Shown here: positions 16,362-24,136 of the stretch, piece after piece
Position numbering within the stretch: position 1 is the first letter of the stretch
How the letters are laid out: the number at the start of each line of letters is the position of its first letter
Source of the DNA: Bacteroidota bacterium
GTDB taxonomy: Bacteria > Bacteroidota > Bacteroidia > Chitinophagales > Chitinophagaceae
DNA length: 30,600 nucleotides
Direction: 5' to 3'
Assembly: GCA_023433345.1 (NCBI GenBank)
Contig: JAEZDA010000102.1
Coordinates: 1 to 30,600 of the forward strand
Translations under genes and position numbers: made by a program
The notes under the pieces: generated by a model
What the model was told of the DNA's origin: nothing
The model's input: the letters and a program-made list of their open reading frames with translations, nothing else
Database searches by the model: none

Positions 16362-17873
16362 ATGAAACTCCTCTCTCCGGTAATTTCTAAACTTGCAAGG
16401 CTCCGGTCGTGGCGAATAGAAAATTGGACCAACTACCCGATGGCGGTTCAGAGAGAAGTGTTGCAAGACCTCGTTTCTTCCGCTCAATACACTGCATTCG
16501 GGAAGCAATACAATTTTTCAAATCTCTTCACCATAAAGGAGTTTAAGAACCGCGTTCCGGTAAGCGAGTATCCTGAAATGCTGCCATACATTGAAAGAAT
16601 GATGGCGGGCGAACAAAATGTTTTGTGGAACACACCGGTAAACTGGTTTGCGAAAAGCAGCGGAACCACGAGCGATAAAAGTAAGTTCATCCCTATAAGT
16701 GATGAGAGTTTGCAAACAAATCATTACCAGGCCAGCAAGGATGTTCTAACCAATTATTATAAGAATTTTCCTGCGAGCGACCTTCTTACGGGAAAGGGGC
16801 TTGTTGTGGGCGGATCGCACCAGGTAAGCAGGTTAGCGGAAGATGTACAATATGGTGATCTTAGCGCGGTGCTGATGCAGAACTCTCCTTTCTGGGGCCA
16901 GTGGATCAGAACACCTGAATTGAGCATCGCCCTGCTCGATGATTGGGAAAGTAAAATTGAAATGATCGCAAGAACAACTGCGGAGGAAAATGTAACCTCT
17001 CTTGCAGGGGTTCCTACATGGACGCTCCTCCTTCTTAAAAGAATTCTTGAAATAAAAAAGAAGGATACGATTCATGAAGTGTGGCCTAACCTTGAGTTAT
17101 ACATCACCGGCGGGGTTTCGTTTGTGCCATACCGTGAGCAGTTCATGAAGCTGATGGGTGCGCCTATAAATTATCTCGAAATATATAATGCAAGCGAAGG
17201 TTTTTTTGCGGGACAAACACATCCTGAAGATGACGGGATGACGCTCTTTACCGAGCATGGAATATTTTATGAGTTCATGCCTGTTGAAAATTATCATAAT
17301 GGCACAAAACATACCATCGGTCTTGGCAATGTAGAAACCGGGAAAAATTACGCGATCGTGATAAGCACAACAGGCGGGCTCTGGCGCTATCTGGTGGGCG
17401 ATACTATTCAATTCACCTCGCTTAACCCATACAGGATAAGGGTCAGCGGCCGGCTAAAACACTATATGAATGCTTTTGGGGAAGAGGTGATCGTTGACAA
17501 TTCTGACCAGGCGATCGCTTCAGCCAGTATTCAAACAGGGGCTCGTGTATCAGACTATACCGCGGCACCGGTTTACATGAGCGACAACACCAACGGAGCC
17601 CATGAATGGTTGATAGAATTTGAAACTCCTCCTGCCGACATTCAGGAATTTACCCGTTTACTCGACGAGGGCCTTAAACAGGTGAACAGCGATTATGAAG
17701 CTAAACGTTATAAAAGCATTGCACTACGTGAACCAATTGTAAGAGTTCTGCCTAAAGGGTCCTTTTCTAAATGGTTATCATCAAAAAACAAAATGGGCGG
17801 ACAACATAAAGTTCCCCGGCTTAGTAACGATAGAAAAACACTTGAAGAGATCTTGCACTTGTGCGAACAATAA
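16362..17873 (+). CDS. GH3 auxin-responsive promoter family protein (acyl-adenylating enzyme)
   Basis: A 503-residue member of the ANL-type adenylate-forming superfamily related to plant GH3 amidosynthetases. Recognisable motifs are the phosphate loop KSSGTTSDKSKFIP, the second motif YNASEGFF, the third motif WRYLVGDTIQF followed by SGRLKHYMNAFGEEV, and the C-terminal lysine region NKMGGQHKVPRL. It should activate a carboxylate with ATP and join it to an amine or amino acid; the bacterial substrate is unknown. The ATG at 16362 is preferred over TTG at 16353. The gene lies between lptB and fabG-like genes on the same strand. Confidence 0.92.
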   Translation: MKLLSPVISKLARLRSWRIENWTNYPMAVQREVLQDLVSSAQYTAFGKQYNFSNLFTIKEFKNRVPVSEYPEMLPYIERMMAGEQNVLWNTPVNWFAKSSGTTSDKSKFIPISDESLQTNHYQASKDVLTNYYKNFPASDLLTGKGLVVGGSHQVSRLAEDVQYGDLSAVLMQNSPFWGQWIRTPELSIALLDDWESKIEMIARTTAEENVTSLAGVPTWTLLLLKRILEIKKKDTIHEVWPNLELYITGGVSFVPYREQFMKLMGAPINYLEIYNASEGFFAGQTHPEDDGMTLFTEHGIFYEFMPVENYHNGTKHTIGLGNVETGKNYAIVISTTGGLWRYLVGDTIQFTSLNPYRIRVSGRLKHYMNAFGEEVIVDNSDQAIASASIQTGARVSDYTAAPVYMSDNTNGAHEWLIEFETPPADIQEFTRLLDEGLKQVNSDYEAKRYKSIALREPIVRVLPKGSFSKWLSSKNKMGGQHKVPRLSNDRKTLEEILHLCEQ

Positions 17874-17889
17874 AAGACCTACAGATTCT

Positions 17890-17897
17890 TATTTTCG
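17890..17897 (+). promoter_or_regulatory. Promoter-like element TATTTTCG before the reductase gene
   Basis: TATTTTCG matches TAnnTTTG except for C at position 7, and lies 21 bases before the ATG at 17919. The same variant appears at 25257 before the DUF3817 gene. Confidence 0.4.
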
Positions 17898-17918
17898 TGC
17901 AAAAATTAAAAACGTATT

Positions 17919-18674
17919 ATGAAATTACTGGAAGGAAAAACGGCGATCGTAACCGGTGCGGCACGCGGAATAGGCGAGGGAATAGTGCTGAAATTTGCTG
18001 AGCATGGTGCCAACATTGTATTCACCTACGTGAGCGAGGGAAGCATTGAAAAGGCGCGCGCGCTGGAAGACAAGGTTAAACTGCATGGCGTAAATGTGAT
18101 CTCCTTTCAGAATAACGCTGCAGATTTTGCCGCATGCGAATCTCTTGTAAATGATGTTGTAAAAACATTTGGTACAGTTGATATCTGCGTGAATAATGCA
18201 GGTATCTCAAAAGATAATCTGCTGCTGCGAATGACACCTGAACAATGGGATGAAGTGATGCAGGTGAATTTGAAGAGCGTTTTCAACATGACGAAGCAGG
18301 TGATACGCCCGATGATGAAAGCAAAAAGCGGAAGCATAATCAATATGAGCAGCGTGATAGGTGAAATGGGAAATGCAGGGCAAAGCAGTTACGCCGCAAG
18401 CAAGGCCGGCATCATCGGCTTTACAAAAAGTGTGGCCAAGGAACTCGGCAGCAGAAACATCAGGTGCAACGCGATCGCGCCAGGTTTCGTTGAAACCGAT
18501 ATGACGGCCTATTTAAAAGAAGGTGAGGCAGGTGAAAAATATAAAGCCGGTATTCCGCTTGGTCGATTTGCCACCTCTGAAGACATTGCAAATGCAGCGC
18601 TGTTTCTTGCATCACACATGGGCAATTACGTGACGGGACAAACAATAAGTGTTTGTGGGGGACTGAATATATAG
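17919..18674 (+). CDS. fabG: SDR-family 3-oxoacyl-[ACP] reductase
   Basis: A classical short-chain dehydrogenase of 251 residues. The NAD(P)-binding TGAARGIG lies at 12-19 and NNAG at 92-95. The catalytic tetrad is complete: N118, S145, Y158 and K162 (YAASK). The start of the chain, MKLLEGKTAIVTGAARGIG, and the ending VTGQTISVCGGL are those of FabG. It probably reduces 3-oxoacyl-ACP during fatty-acid elongation. Substrate assignment within the SDR family is less certain than the fold, as FabG paralogues are common. It begins 45 bases after the GH3 gene, behind its own promoter-like element. Confidence 0.88.
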   Translation: MKLLEGKTAIVTGAARGIGEGIVLKFAEHGANIVFTYVSEGSIEKARALEDKVKLHGVNVISFQNNAADFAACESLVNDVVKTFGTVDICVNNAGISKDNLLLRMTPEQWDEVMQVNLKSVFNMTKQVIRPMMKAKSGSIINMSSVIGEMGNAGQSSYAASKAGIIGFTKSVAKELGSRNIRCNAIAPGFVETDMTAYLKEGEAGEKYKAGIPLGRFATSEDIANAALFLASHMGNYVTGQTISVCGGLNI

Positions 18675-18897
18675 CCTTAAGCCTTTAGTGCGAAGTCTCT
18701 GCTCAGTTAGCGGAAAAAACGATTCGCAAGGCAGAGTTACTTACTAATTTCCTGCATGAGCTTTCATAAGATACTTCTAATGTTAAAGATGTTATAAAAC
18801 GAGTAGTGATAAACACTGTGGTCAATGGTGCGCAACGTTTTTTTACTGATATAGTTATTGTCGGATTTTCAAATTATTGATTCCACGATTTATTTTT

Positions 18898-18906
18898 TAT
18901 TTTTGC
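18898..18906 (+). promoter_or_regulatory. Promoter -7 element TATTTTTGC of the small exported protein
   Basis: A perfect TAnnTTTGC element, 6 bases before the ATG at 18913 and 30 bases before the ATG at 18937. It may drive the whole small protein, SulP and carbonic anhydrase unit, because no comparable element is seen before SulP. Confidence 0.55.
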
Positions 18907-18912
18907 CACCTG

Positions 18913-19269
18913 ATGAAAGTTGCCGATAGGAAAAATATGACACAAAAACTATTGCAGTTTCTTTCCGCTGCAGTAATGGCTGCATGTCTCCTGTTGCTCA
19001 CCGGCGCTAATTTTATTGTGTATCCTTCTCACAATATTTCTTCGGTTGCCGAGCAACGTGAGCGCGAAGCTAAAGCGCCGCCGACCCCAACTGAGGAGAA
19101 ATCATCCGAAACAAAAGCGCCTACATCTATCCAGGAAGAATACCTGCATGATCATGACGTATCTGAATTGAAATTTATCAATAACCTTTCTCTTCATAAA
19201 ATTCACAGGGCAGAAAAACTGCCCCTGCCTCCCGGCAACGAAGTGTACTATCCTCCCCGATTCTGCTGA
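18913..19269 (+). CDS. Small exported or membrane-anchored hypothetical protein upstream of SulP
   Basis: 118 residues if started at 18913. The alternative ATG at 18937 (MTQKLLQFLSAAV) would give 110 residues and places the hydrophobic segment right at the N-terminus, and it is perhaps the better translation start. One hydrophobic stretch, LLQFLSAAVMAACLLLLTGANFIV, is a signal peptide or anchor. A charged Pro/Glu/Lys-rich linker follows, and then TSIQEEYLHDHDVSELKF and HKIHRAEKLPLPPG, His-rich patches that could bind metal. I do not recognise a named family, but the codon pattern and tidy signal sequence support a real gene. A 94-base gap separates it from SulP. Confidence 0.6.
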   Translation: MKVADRKNMTQKLLQFLSAAVMAACLLLLTGANFIVYPSHNISSVAEQREREAKAPPTPTEEKSSETKAPTSIQEEYLHDHDVSELKFINNLSLHKIHRAEKLPLPPGNEVYYPPRFC

Positions 19270-19363
19270 TCCTTCTTTCTTAATTCTGTTTTTCACTCAG
19301 CGCAGTGCGTAAACCTGTGTGCTTGGTGTTGAACGATCAATGCAGTAATCAAAAAAAAATATT

Positions 19364-20938
19364 ATGAAGAATAAATTGAGGAACCTGTCCTCCGATTTTT
19401 CATCGGGGATAGTGGTTTTCCTGGTGGCAATTCCACTTTGCCTTGGTGTGGCTGTTGCAAGTGGTGTAAGTGAGTTGAGCGGTATCGTAGCCGGTGTGGT
19501 TGGCGGTATTCTTGTTGGCGCATTAAGCGGAAGCCAGTTAAGTGTCAGCGGTCCTGCAGCGGGCCTGACTGCTATTGTTGCAGCTGCCGTACTTAAACTC
19601 CCGGCGATCGAGGCGTTTTTTCTAGCGGTTGTTATAGCAGGCGTGATGCAAATAATCATGGGGGTTTTAAAGCTCGGTATAATCGGAGATTATATTCCCA
19701 ACAGTGTTATTAAAGGAATGTTGGCAGGTATCGGAATTATACTGATCATAAAACAGCTTCCTTACCTGGTTGGCTACGACGTAAGCGTATCGGGGGCCTC
19801 ATCAACTTCTGCCTCTTCTCAAAGCTTCCTTGGTTCTCTTTTAGGTGCTATTCGGGATATCACACCTGTTGCAATGATAATTGGGGTGGTAGGGCTGGCG
19901 TTAATGATACTTTTCGATACCAAATGGATGAAGAGTAAGAAGATCTTTCAAATAGTCAACGGCCCTTTGGTTGTTGTTCTTGTGGGTGTGTTCATTGTAC
20001 AGGCCGCAGGCGGATTGTCCACGAACCATCTTGTAAATCTTCCTGTAGCCAATTCACTGCCGGAATTTGTAGGGCTTTTGACATTCCCCAACTGGGAGTT
20101 TCTAAACGAACCTGATGTTTGGGTTACAGCGATAACGCTTGCACTTGTTGCTTCCCTGGAAACACTTCTAGGAATTGAGGCAGTTGATAAGCTGGATCCG
20201 GAAAAACGGAGCACACCCAACAACAGGGAACTCATCGCCCAGGGATCAGGCAATATTGTGAGCGGTATGCTCGGAGGGCTTCCTCTTACAAGTGTTATTG
20301 TAAGAAGCAGTGCAAACATCAACTCAGGAGCGAAGTCGAAAATGAGCACCATCATACATGGTTCATTGATATTGGTGAGCGTATTGTTTTTGCCTGCAGT
20401 CCTCAATTTAATTCCAAAGGCAGCGCTGGCAGCCATACTGATTTTTACCGGTTATAAACTGGCAAAGGTTTCCCTCTTTAAAGAATACTATAGAAAGGGC
20501 TGGCACCAGTTCATGCCATTTGTTGTTACTTTGAGCAGCATCGTGCTTACCGATCTTCTTACAGGAGTAATGGTCGGTCTTGTGCTTGCAGTGTTTTACA
20601 TCATCAGAGATAACTTCCGCTCCTCGATATATATGGTGCGAGACAAAAACAATTTCATGATCAGGCTTCGCAAAGACATTTCATTTTTCAGTAAGCCCAT
20701 ATTGAAAGAGAAACTTGCAGAGATTCCGGACAACAGCCTTGTTTTTATCGACGTATCAAGGGCAGAGTTTGTGGATCTTGATATCACGGACACCATCAAT
20801 GAGTTCAGGGAACAGGCCGGTTACCGGAACATAACGGTTAAGGTTAACGGCAGTTTGATGAATGTGCCTACTCAACTTTGGCAAAAGAATGGAAAAAGTA
20901 AAAACGGATTAGCGCATCATTATGATGCAGTTCATTAA
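19364..20938 (+). CDS. SulP (SLC26-type) anion transporter with STAS domain
   Basis: A 524-residue inner-membrane transporter. Residues 1-430 hold about 11 hydrophobic segments with the SulP signature region SGIVVFLVAIPLCLGVAVASG near the start and LSGSQLSVSGPAAGLTAIV soon after (the typical anion-binding half-helix area). IEAVDKLDPEKRSTPNNRELIAQGSGNI is the conserved central loop. A short STAS domain follows at about 435-500 (SLVFIDVSRAEFVDLD). The substrate could be sulfate, but the carbonic anhydrase gene 18 bases downstream makes bicarbonate the better inference, as known for SulP-carbonic anhydrase pairs. The small exported protein lies upstream. Confidence 0.9.
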   Translation: MKNKLRNLSSDFSSGIVVFLVAIPLCLGVAVASGVSELSGIVAGVVGGILVGALSGSQLSVSGPAAGLTAIVAAAVLKLPAIEAFFLAVVIAGVMQIIMGVLKLGIIGDYIPNSVIKGMLAGIGIILIIKQLPYLVGYDVSVSGASSTSASSQSFLGSLLGAIRDITPVAMIIGVVGLALMILFDTKWMKSKKIFQIVNGPLVVVLVGVFIVQAAGGLSTNHLVNLPVANSLPEFVGLLTFPNWEFLNEPDVWVTAITLALVASLETLLGIEAVDKLDPEKRSTPNNRELIAQGSGNIVSGMLGGLPLTSVIVRSSANINSGAKSKMSTIIHGSLILVSVLFLPAVLNLIPKAALAAILIFTGYKLAKVSLFKEYYRKGWHQFMPFVVTLSSIVLTDLLTGVMVGLVLAVFYIIRDNFRSSIYMVRDKNNFMIRLRKDISFFSKPILKEKLAEIPDNSLVFIDVSRAEFVDLDITDTINEFREQAGYRNITVKVNGSLMNVPTQLWQKNGKSKNGLAHHYDAVH

Positions 20939-20956
20939 AAAAAAATTATACAACTT

Positions 20957-21592
20957 ATGTTATCGTACGAAAAATTATTACTCGCCAATAAAGCATGGGC
21001 GGAGGAGCAAAAGATCATAGACCCTGATTTTTTTACAAGGCTTGCCGCGCAACAGGCACCTGAATTTTTGTGGATCGGCTGCAGCGACAGCAGAGTTCCT
21101 GCGGATAAGATCACCGGTACAGATCCGGGTGAAATATTCGTTCATCGCAACATCGCAAACCTCGTAGTGAATTCGGATATAAATATGTTGAGCGTGCTGC
21201 AATACGCTGTGGAAGTTTTGCAGGTGAAACATGTAATCGTTTGCGGACATTACGGTTGCGGCGGCATCAAAGCGGCGATGACGCGCAACCATCTTGGCAT
21301 AATAAGCCATTGGCTTAAAAACATTAAAGACACCTATAGCAAGTACCGTGATGAAGTGGACTCACTTCAGGATGAGGAAATGCGCTCTGACAAACTTACC
21401 GAGATAAGCGTGCAAGAGCAGGTGATGAACCTCGCAAAAACATCTATCATTCAGAAGGCCTGGAAAACAAGGCAAGGTCCGCACCTTCATGGATGGGTTT
21501 ATGGTCTCAAGAACGGCATCATCAAACCGGTTTGCGAGATGGCCGCCGGTTCGGAGGTAGATGATCTTTATATGTATGAAAATCCGCAATGA
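20957..21592 (+). CDS. can: Beta-class carbonic anhydrase
   Basis: Catalyses the CO2/bicarbonate interconversion. The 211-residue protein keeps the zinc ligands C42 and H98 and C101, plus D44 and R46 of the CxDSR motif (GCSDSRVPA, VCGHYGCGG). These positions coincide with Cys42, Asp44, His98 and Cys101 of the E. coli enzyme Can. The segment GPHLHGWVYGLKNGII is typical of this clade. No signal peptide is present, so it acts in the cytosol. It lies 18 bases behind SulP, so co-transcription is very likely; together they would import bicarbonate and balance it with CO2. A heptamer repeat array begins directly after the stop codon. Confidence 0.95.
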   Translation: MLSYEKLLLANKAWAEEQKIIDPDFFTRLAAQQAPEFLWIGCSDSRVPADKITGTDPGEIFVHRNIANLVVNSDINMLSVLQYAVEVLQVKHVIVCGHYGCGGIKAAMTRNHLGIISHWLKNIKDTYSKYRDEVDSLQDEEMRSDKLTEISVQEQVMNLAKTSIIQKAWKTRQGPHLHGWVYGLKNGIIKPVCEMAAGSEVDDLYMYENPQ

Positions 21593-21631
21593 TTTAGTTG
21601 GTAGTCTGTAGTCTGTAGTCTGTAGTCAACT
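21593..21631 (+). repeat. Heptamer array GTAGTCT, first copy
   Basis: The head TTTAGTTG directly follows the carbonic anhydrase stop codon. Then come three GTAGTCT units and one GTAGTC (21601-21627). AGTTG (21596-21600) and CAACT (21627-21631) flank the array as an inverted repeat, so the array could form the loop of a hairpin. Related copies lie at 21717, 26867 and 28908. Confidence 0.85.
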
Positions 21632-21655
21632 GATTTCTGGAAAGTAATACTCAAT

Positions 21656-21685
21656 AAGCCCACGGTTCCGCATCGTGGGTTTTTT
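21656..21685 (+). terminator. Terminator hairpin after the carbonic anhydrase gene
   Basis: CCCACG (21659-21664) pairs with CGTGGG (21674-21679) around a 9-base loop, extended by G-T and A-T pairs, and six T follow. It would end the SulP-carbonic anhydrase transcript. Confidence 0.75.
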
Positions 21686-21716
21686 ATTTTACATCGTTCA
21701 TCGTGATAGAGTCCGT

Positions 21717-21768
21717 CAGTTGGTAGTCGGTAGTCGGTAGTCTGTAGTTGGTAGTCTGTAGTCAGCTG
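21717..21768 (+). repeat. Heptamer array GTAGTCG/GTAGTCT, second copy
   Basis: CAGTTG is followed by six consecutive 7-base units (21723-21763: two GTAGTCG, GTAGTCT, GTAGTTG, GTAGTCT, GTAGTC) and then AGCTG. The arrangement repeats that at 21593, with the same downstream text pattern leading into a similar hairpin. Confidence 0.85.
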
Positions 21769-21790
21769 ATATTGAAAATTAATACTCCGC

Positions 21791-21818
21791 AAGCCCATGG
21801 TTGCTAATCGTGGGTTTT
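21791..21818 (+). terminator. Second terminator-like hairpin, duplicate of the first
   Basis: CCCATG (21794-21799) pairs with CGTGGG (21809-21814) with one G-T pair, followed by four T. The flanking bases AAGCCCA..GGTT and ATCGTGGGTTTT match the hairpin at 21656, so it is a duplicated, weaker copy. Confidence 0.6.
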
Positions 21819-21830
21819 ATGATCTGCATA

Positions 21831-21872
21831 GTACATCGTAACTCGTACATCGTAAATCGTACATCGTAAATC
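21831..21872 (+). repeat. Three tandem 14-base units GTACATCGTAAATC
   Basis: Units GTACATCGTAACTC, GTACATCGTAAATC and GTACATCGTAAATC follow each other without gaps. Each splits into two heptamers beginning GTA, so the period is again 7, as in the GTAGTCT arrays. Confidence 0.85.
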
Positions 21873-21969
21873 CGTCTTCCCCCTTTTACCCCCGGGTAAG
21901 GTATTGACTGCGGCAAAATAAAACCGGATCTTGCAAGCATGTTCACCGTTTTCATCCGTACCCTAAAGC

Positions 21970-21995
21970 ACCCAGTGACATTCACTGGGTTTTTT
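21970..21995 (+). terminator. Perfect terminator hairpin upstream of recA
   Basis: ACCCAGTG (21970-21977) pairs perfectly with CACTGGGT (21983-21990) over a 5-base loop, with a run of six T starting at the last stem base. It insulates recA from upstream transcription. Confidence 0.8.
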
Positions 21996-22054
21996 AAACT
22001 AAAAAAATTGTCATTAAAATACTAAATAAATTAGTGTTATTAAATATTATGTTT

Positions 22055-22062
22055 TACATTTG
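22055..22062 (+). promoter_or_regulatory. recA promoter, -7 element TACATTTG
   Basis: A TAnnTTTG match in very AT-rich sequence, 52 bases before the recA ATG. A second, weaker TACATTTA lies at 22067-22074. I see no LexA-type inverted repeat in this region. Confidence 0.55.
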
Positions 22063-22114
22063 ACCCTACATTTAATTTTACACGCAAACAGATACATCAA
22101 TTAAAACAGAAACA

Positions 22115-23116
22115 ATGAGCAACGCAGAAAAATTAAAGGCATTGAAGCTGACCATGGACAAGATCGACAAGGATTTTGGAAAGGGTTCAGTGATGATGAT
22201 GAACGAAAGAGGACATATAGAACAGGAAGTGATTTCAACCGGGTCCATTGGTTTGGACGTAGCGCTGGGCATCGGCGGATTACCAAAAGGAAGAGTGGTG
22301 GAAATATATGGGCCGGAGTCTTCGGGTAAAACAACCCTGGCGATACATGTAATCGCGGAAGCTCAGAAGAAAGGCGGAATGTGCGCCTTTATAGATGCTG
22401 AACACGCCTTCGACAGTAATTATGCGCAAAGGCTTGGTGTAGATATAGACAATCTTCTTATTTCTCAGCCTGATTATGGCGAACAGGCGCTCGAAATTGC
22501 CGATCGTTTGATTCTATCCGGGGCGCTGGATGTGGTAGTGATCGACTCCGTGGCCGCGCTCGTTCCTAAAGGTGAACTTGAAGGCGAAATGGGCGATAGT
22601 AAAATGGGGTTGCAGGCGAGGCTGATGAGTCAGGCATTGCGAAAACTTACTGCAACTATCTCGAAAACAAATTCTTGCTGCATATTCATTAATCAGTTGA
22701 GGGAAAAGATCGGTGTTATGTTTGGTAATCCTGAAACTACCACCGGCGGTAACGCCCTGAAGTTTTATTCTTCTGTACGGCTGGACATCAGGCGTATCGC
22801 TCAGTTGAAAGACGGAGATGAAGTGATAGGAAATCATATCAAGGTAAAAGTGGTGAAGAACAAGGTGGCACCGCCTTTCCGCCAGGCCGAATTTGACATT
22901 ATTTACGGTGAAGGAATTTCGAAGGTGGGTGAAATCATTGATATGGGTGTGGAACTCGGCATTGTGCAAAAGAGCGGAAGCTGGTTCAGTTACAATACTG
23001 ACAAACTTGGGCAGGGTCGGGAAGCTGTGAAGCAATTGCTGGTAGATAATCCGGCACTTGCCGCGGAAATCGAAGAGAAGATCCGCACGAAGATCCGCGA
23101 GATGCAGGCGAGTTAA
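22115..23116 (+). CDS. recA: Recombinase RecA
   Basis: The DNA-dependent ATPase for homologous recombination. Walker A is GPESSGKT at 66-73, and the Walker B region lies in VVVIDSVAALVP. CAFIDAEHAFD, LRKLTATISKTNSC and NQLREKIGVMFGNPETTTGGNALKFYSSVRLD are hallmark segments. At 333 residues it is compact: the C-terminus ends EEKIRTKIREMQAS without a long acidic tail. It has its own promoter region and a terminator close behind, so it is probably transcribed alone. recX lies about 21 kb away in this window. Confidence 0.98.
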   Translation: MSNAEKLKALKLTMDKIDKDFGKGSVMMMNERGHIEQEVISTGSIGLDVALGIGGLPKGRVVEIYGPESSGKTTLAIHVIAEAQKKGGMCAFIDAEHAFDSNYAQRLGVDIDNLLISQPDYGEQALEIADRLILSGALDVVVIDSVAALVPKGELEGEMGDSKMGLQARLMSQALRKLTATISKTNSCCIFINQLREKIGVMFGNPETTTGGNALKFYSSVRLDIRRIAQLKDGDEVIGNHIKVKVVKNKVAPPFRQAEFDIIYGEGISKVGEIIDMGVELGIVQKSGSWFSYNTDKLGQGREAVKQLLVDNPALAAEIEEKIRTKIREMQAS

Positions 23117-23147
23117 TTAAAAGTGGATGTTATGGGTTAGTATGTAT

Positions 23148-23177
23148 AGGCTGCTCCGAAAACGGGCAGCCTTTTTT
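23148..23177 (+). terminator. recA terminator
   Basis: GGCTGC (23149-23154) pairs with GCAGCC (23166-23171) around an 11-base loop, with one more A-T pair and six T. It lies 32 bases after the recA stop. Confidence 0.85.
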
Positions 23178-23221
23178 CATTTCGGAAATGTTCGACAGCC
23201 GATATTTGTAAAAAGTTCTCC

Positions 23222-24136
23222 TTGCAAAAACGTTTGCTGCCCCATCTTGCTCTCCTTTTTACCAATTTGTTCTTTGCTGTAAATTTTTCTGCGATCAAGC
23301 ATTTAATGAACAACGGTTTGGTGAAGCCCTTCGGACTAAACGTGGTTCGTGTGGGTGTGGCCACAATAATGTTGTGGATACTTTTTGCTTTCAAGAAAGA
23401 AAGGTCAACTATTGATAAGAAAGATTGGGGACGGTTAATTCTTTGTGGATTCACCGGCATTGCATTAAATCAGCTTCTGTTTCTTAAGGGTCTGCAGCTT
23501 ACCTATCCCATTCACGCTTCGCTTTTAATGCTGGTGACACCGATCATCATCATCGTGGCCGCGGCGTGGTTATTGAAAGAACGACTGTCTTCTTTTAAAA
23601 TAGCGGGACTAATTTCAGGGCTACTTGGTGCAACCATTCTTATCAGCAGCAGAAGTGGTGGCGGCGCTGCAACAGATCCCGTACTCGGTGATATACTCGT
23701 GATTATAAATGCCGCTTCTTATGCGGCTTATTTTATTTTGGTAAAGCCGTTAATGACAAGGTATCCCCCGGTAATGATCCTGCGTATGGTATTTACAATC
23801 GGTACTCTTTTCATTATTCCGTTCGGGTGGAAGGAATTCACGGAAATTCCATGGCATCGATACGCAATAAATGATTGGACCGCAATGTTCCTTATAGTGA
23901 TCTGCGGAACTTTTTTTGCCTATCTCTTCAACATTTATGGAATAAAACATCTCGGTGCGTCAGTTGCCGGCAGTTACATTTACATGCAGCCTGCCTTTGC
24001 AGCGATCATTGCAATGATAGTGTTAGGGGAAAAGCTATCGCCTACTGAAATACTTGCCGGTCTCCTGATTTTTTCTGGCGTGTATTTTTCAAACAGGCAA
24101 TCAGTTGCAAATCGCGATCAAAGTCGTTTGGGATAA
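23222..24136 (+). CDS. EamA/DMT-family transporter
   Basis: A 304-residue inner-membrane protein with ten hydrophobic segments arranged as two EamA repeats, about 8-137 and 150-290. GVATIMLWILFAF, GIALNQLLFLKGLQLTYPIHASLLMLVTPI and WLLKERLSSFKIAGLISGLLGATIL are typical of the first repeat. GASVAGSYIYMQPAFAAIIAMIVLGEKLSPTEI is typical of the second. The family exports or imports small metabolites; the substrate is unknown. TTG at 23222 is used as start, since the first membrane helix begins seven residues later and no ATG precedes it in frame. The 3' end overlaps the convergent SixA-like gene by 19 bases. Confidence 0.88.
   Translation: MQKRLLPHLALLFTNLFFAVNFSAIKHLMNNGLVKPFGLNVVRVGVATIMLWILFAFKKERSTIDKKDWGRLILCGFTGIALNQLLFLKGLQLTYPIHASLLMLVTPIIIIVAAAWLLKERLSSFKIAGLISGLLGATILISSRSGGGAATDPVLGDILVIINAASYAAYFILVKPLMTRYPPVMILRMVFTIGTLFIIPFGWKEFTEIPWHRYAINDWTAMFLIVICGTFFAYLFNIYGIKHLGASVAGSYIYMQPAFAAIIAMIVLGEKLSPTEILAGLLIFSGVYFSNRQSVANRDQSRLG

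Larger units (their letters stand above)
21593..22114. other. 522-base non-coding region between carbonic anhydrase gene and recA
   Basis: No credible gene is present. From left to right it holds a heptamer array (21593-21631), a terminator hairpin (21656-21685), a second array (21717-21768), a second hairpin (21791-21818), three 14-base units (21831-21872), a plain stretch, a third hairpin (21970-21995), and an AT-rich recA promoter region. The first two array-plus-hairpin blocks are diverged copies of one module. Confidence 0.85.

Noticed and set aside
21568..21798. Possible minus-strand gene of 76 codons
   Set aside because: Its repetitive TDYQLQTTDYRL product is only the translation of the heptamer arrays, and it overlaps the carbonic anhydrase end and two hairpins.
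21593..21872. CRISPR-like array
   Set aside because: Units are 7 or 14 bases long and directly adjacent, with no spacers, and no cas gene is in the window.
22000..22114. SOS (LexA) operator before recA
   Set aside because: The region is AT-rich with promoter elements, but I see no paired inverted repeat of LexA type.
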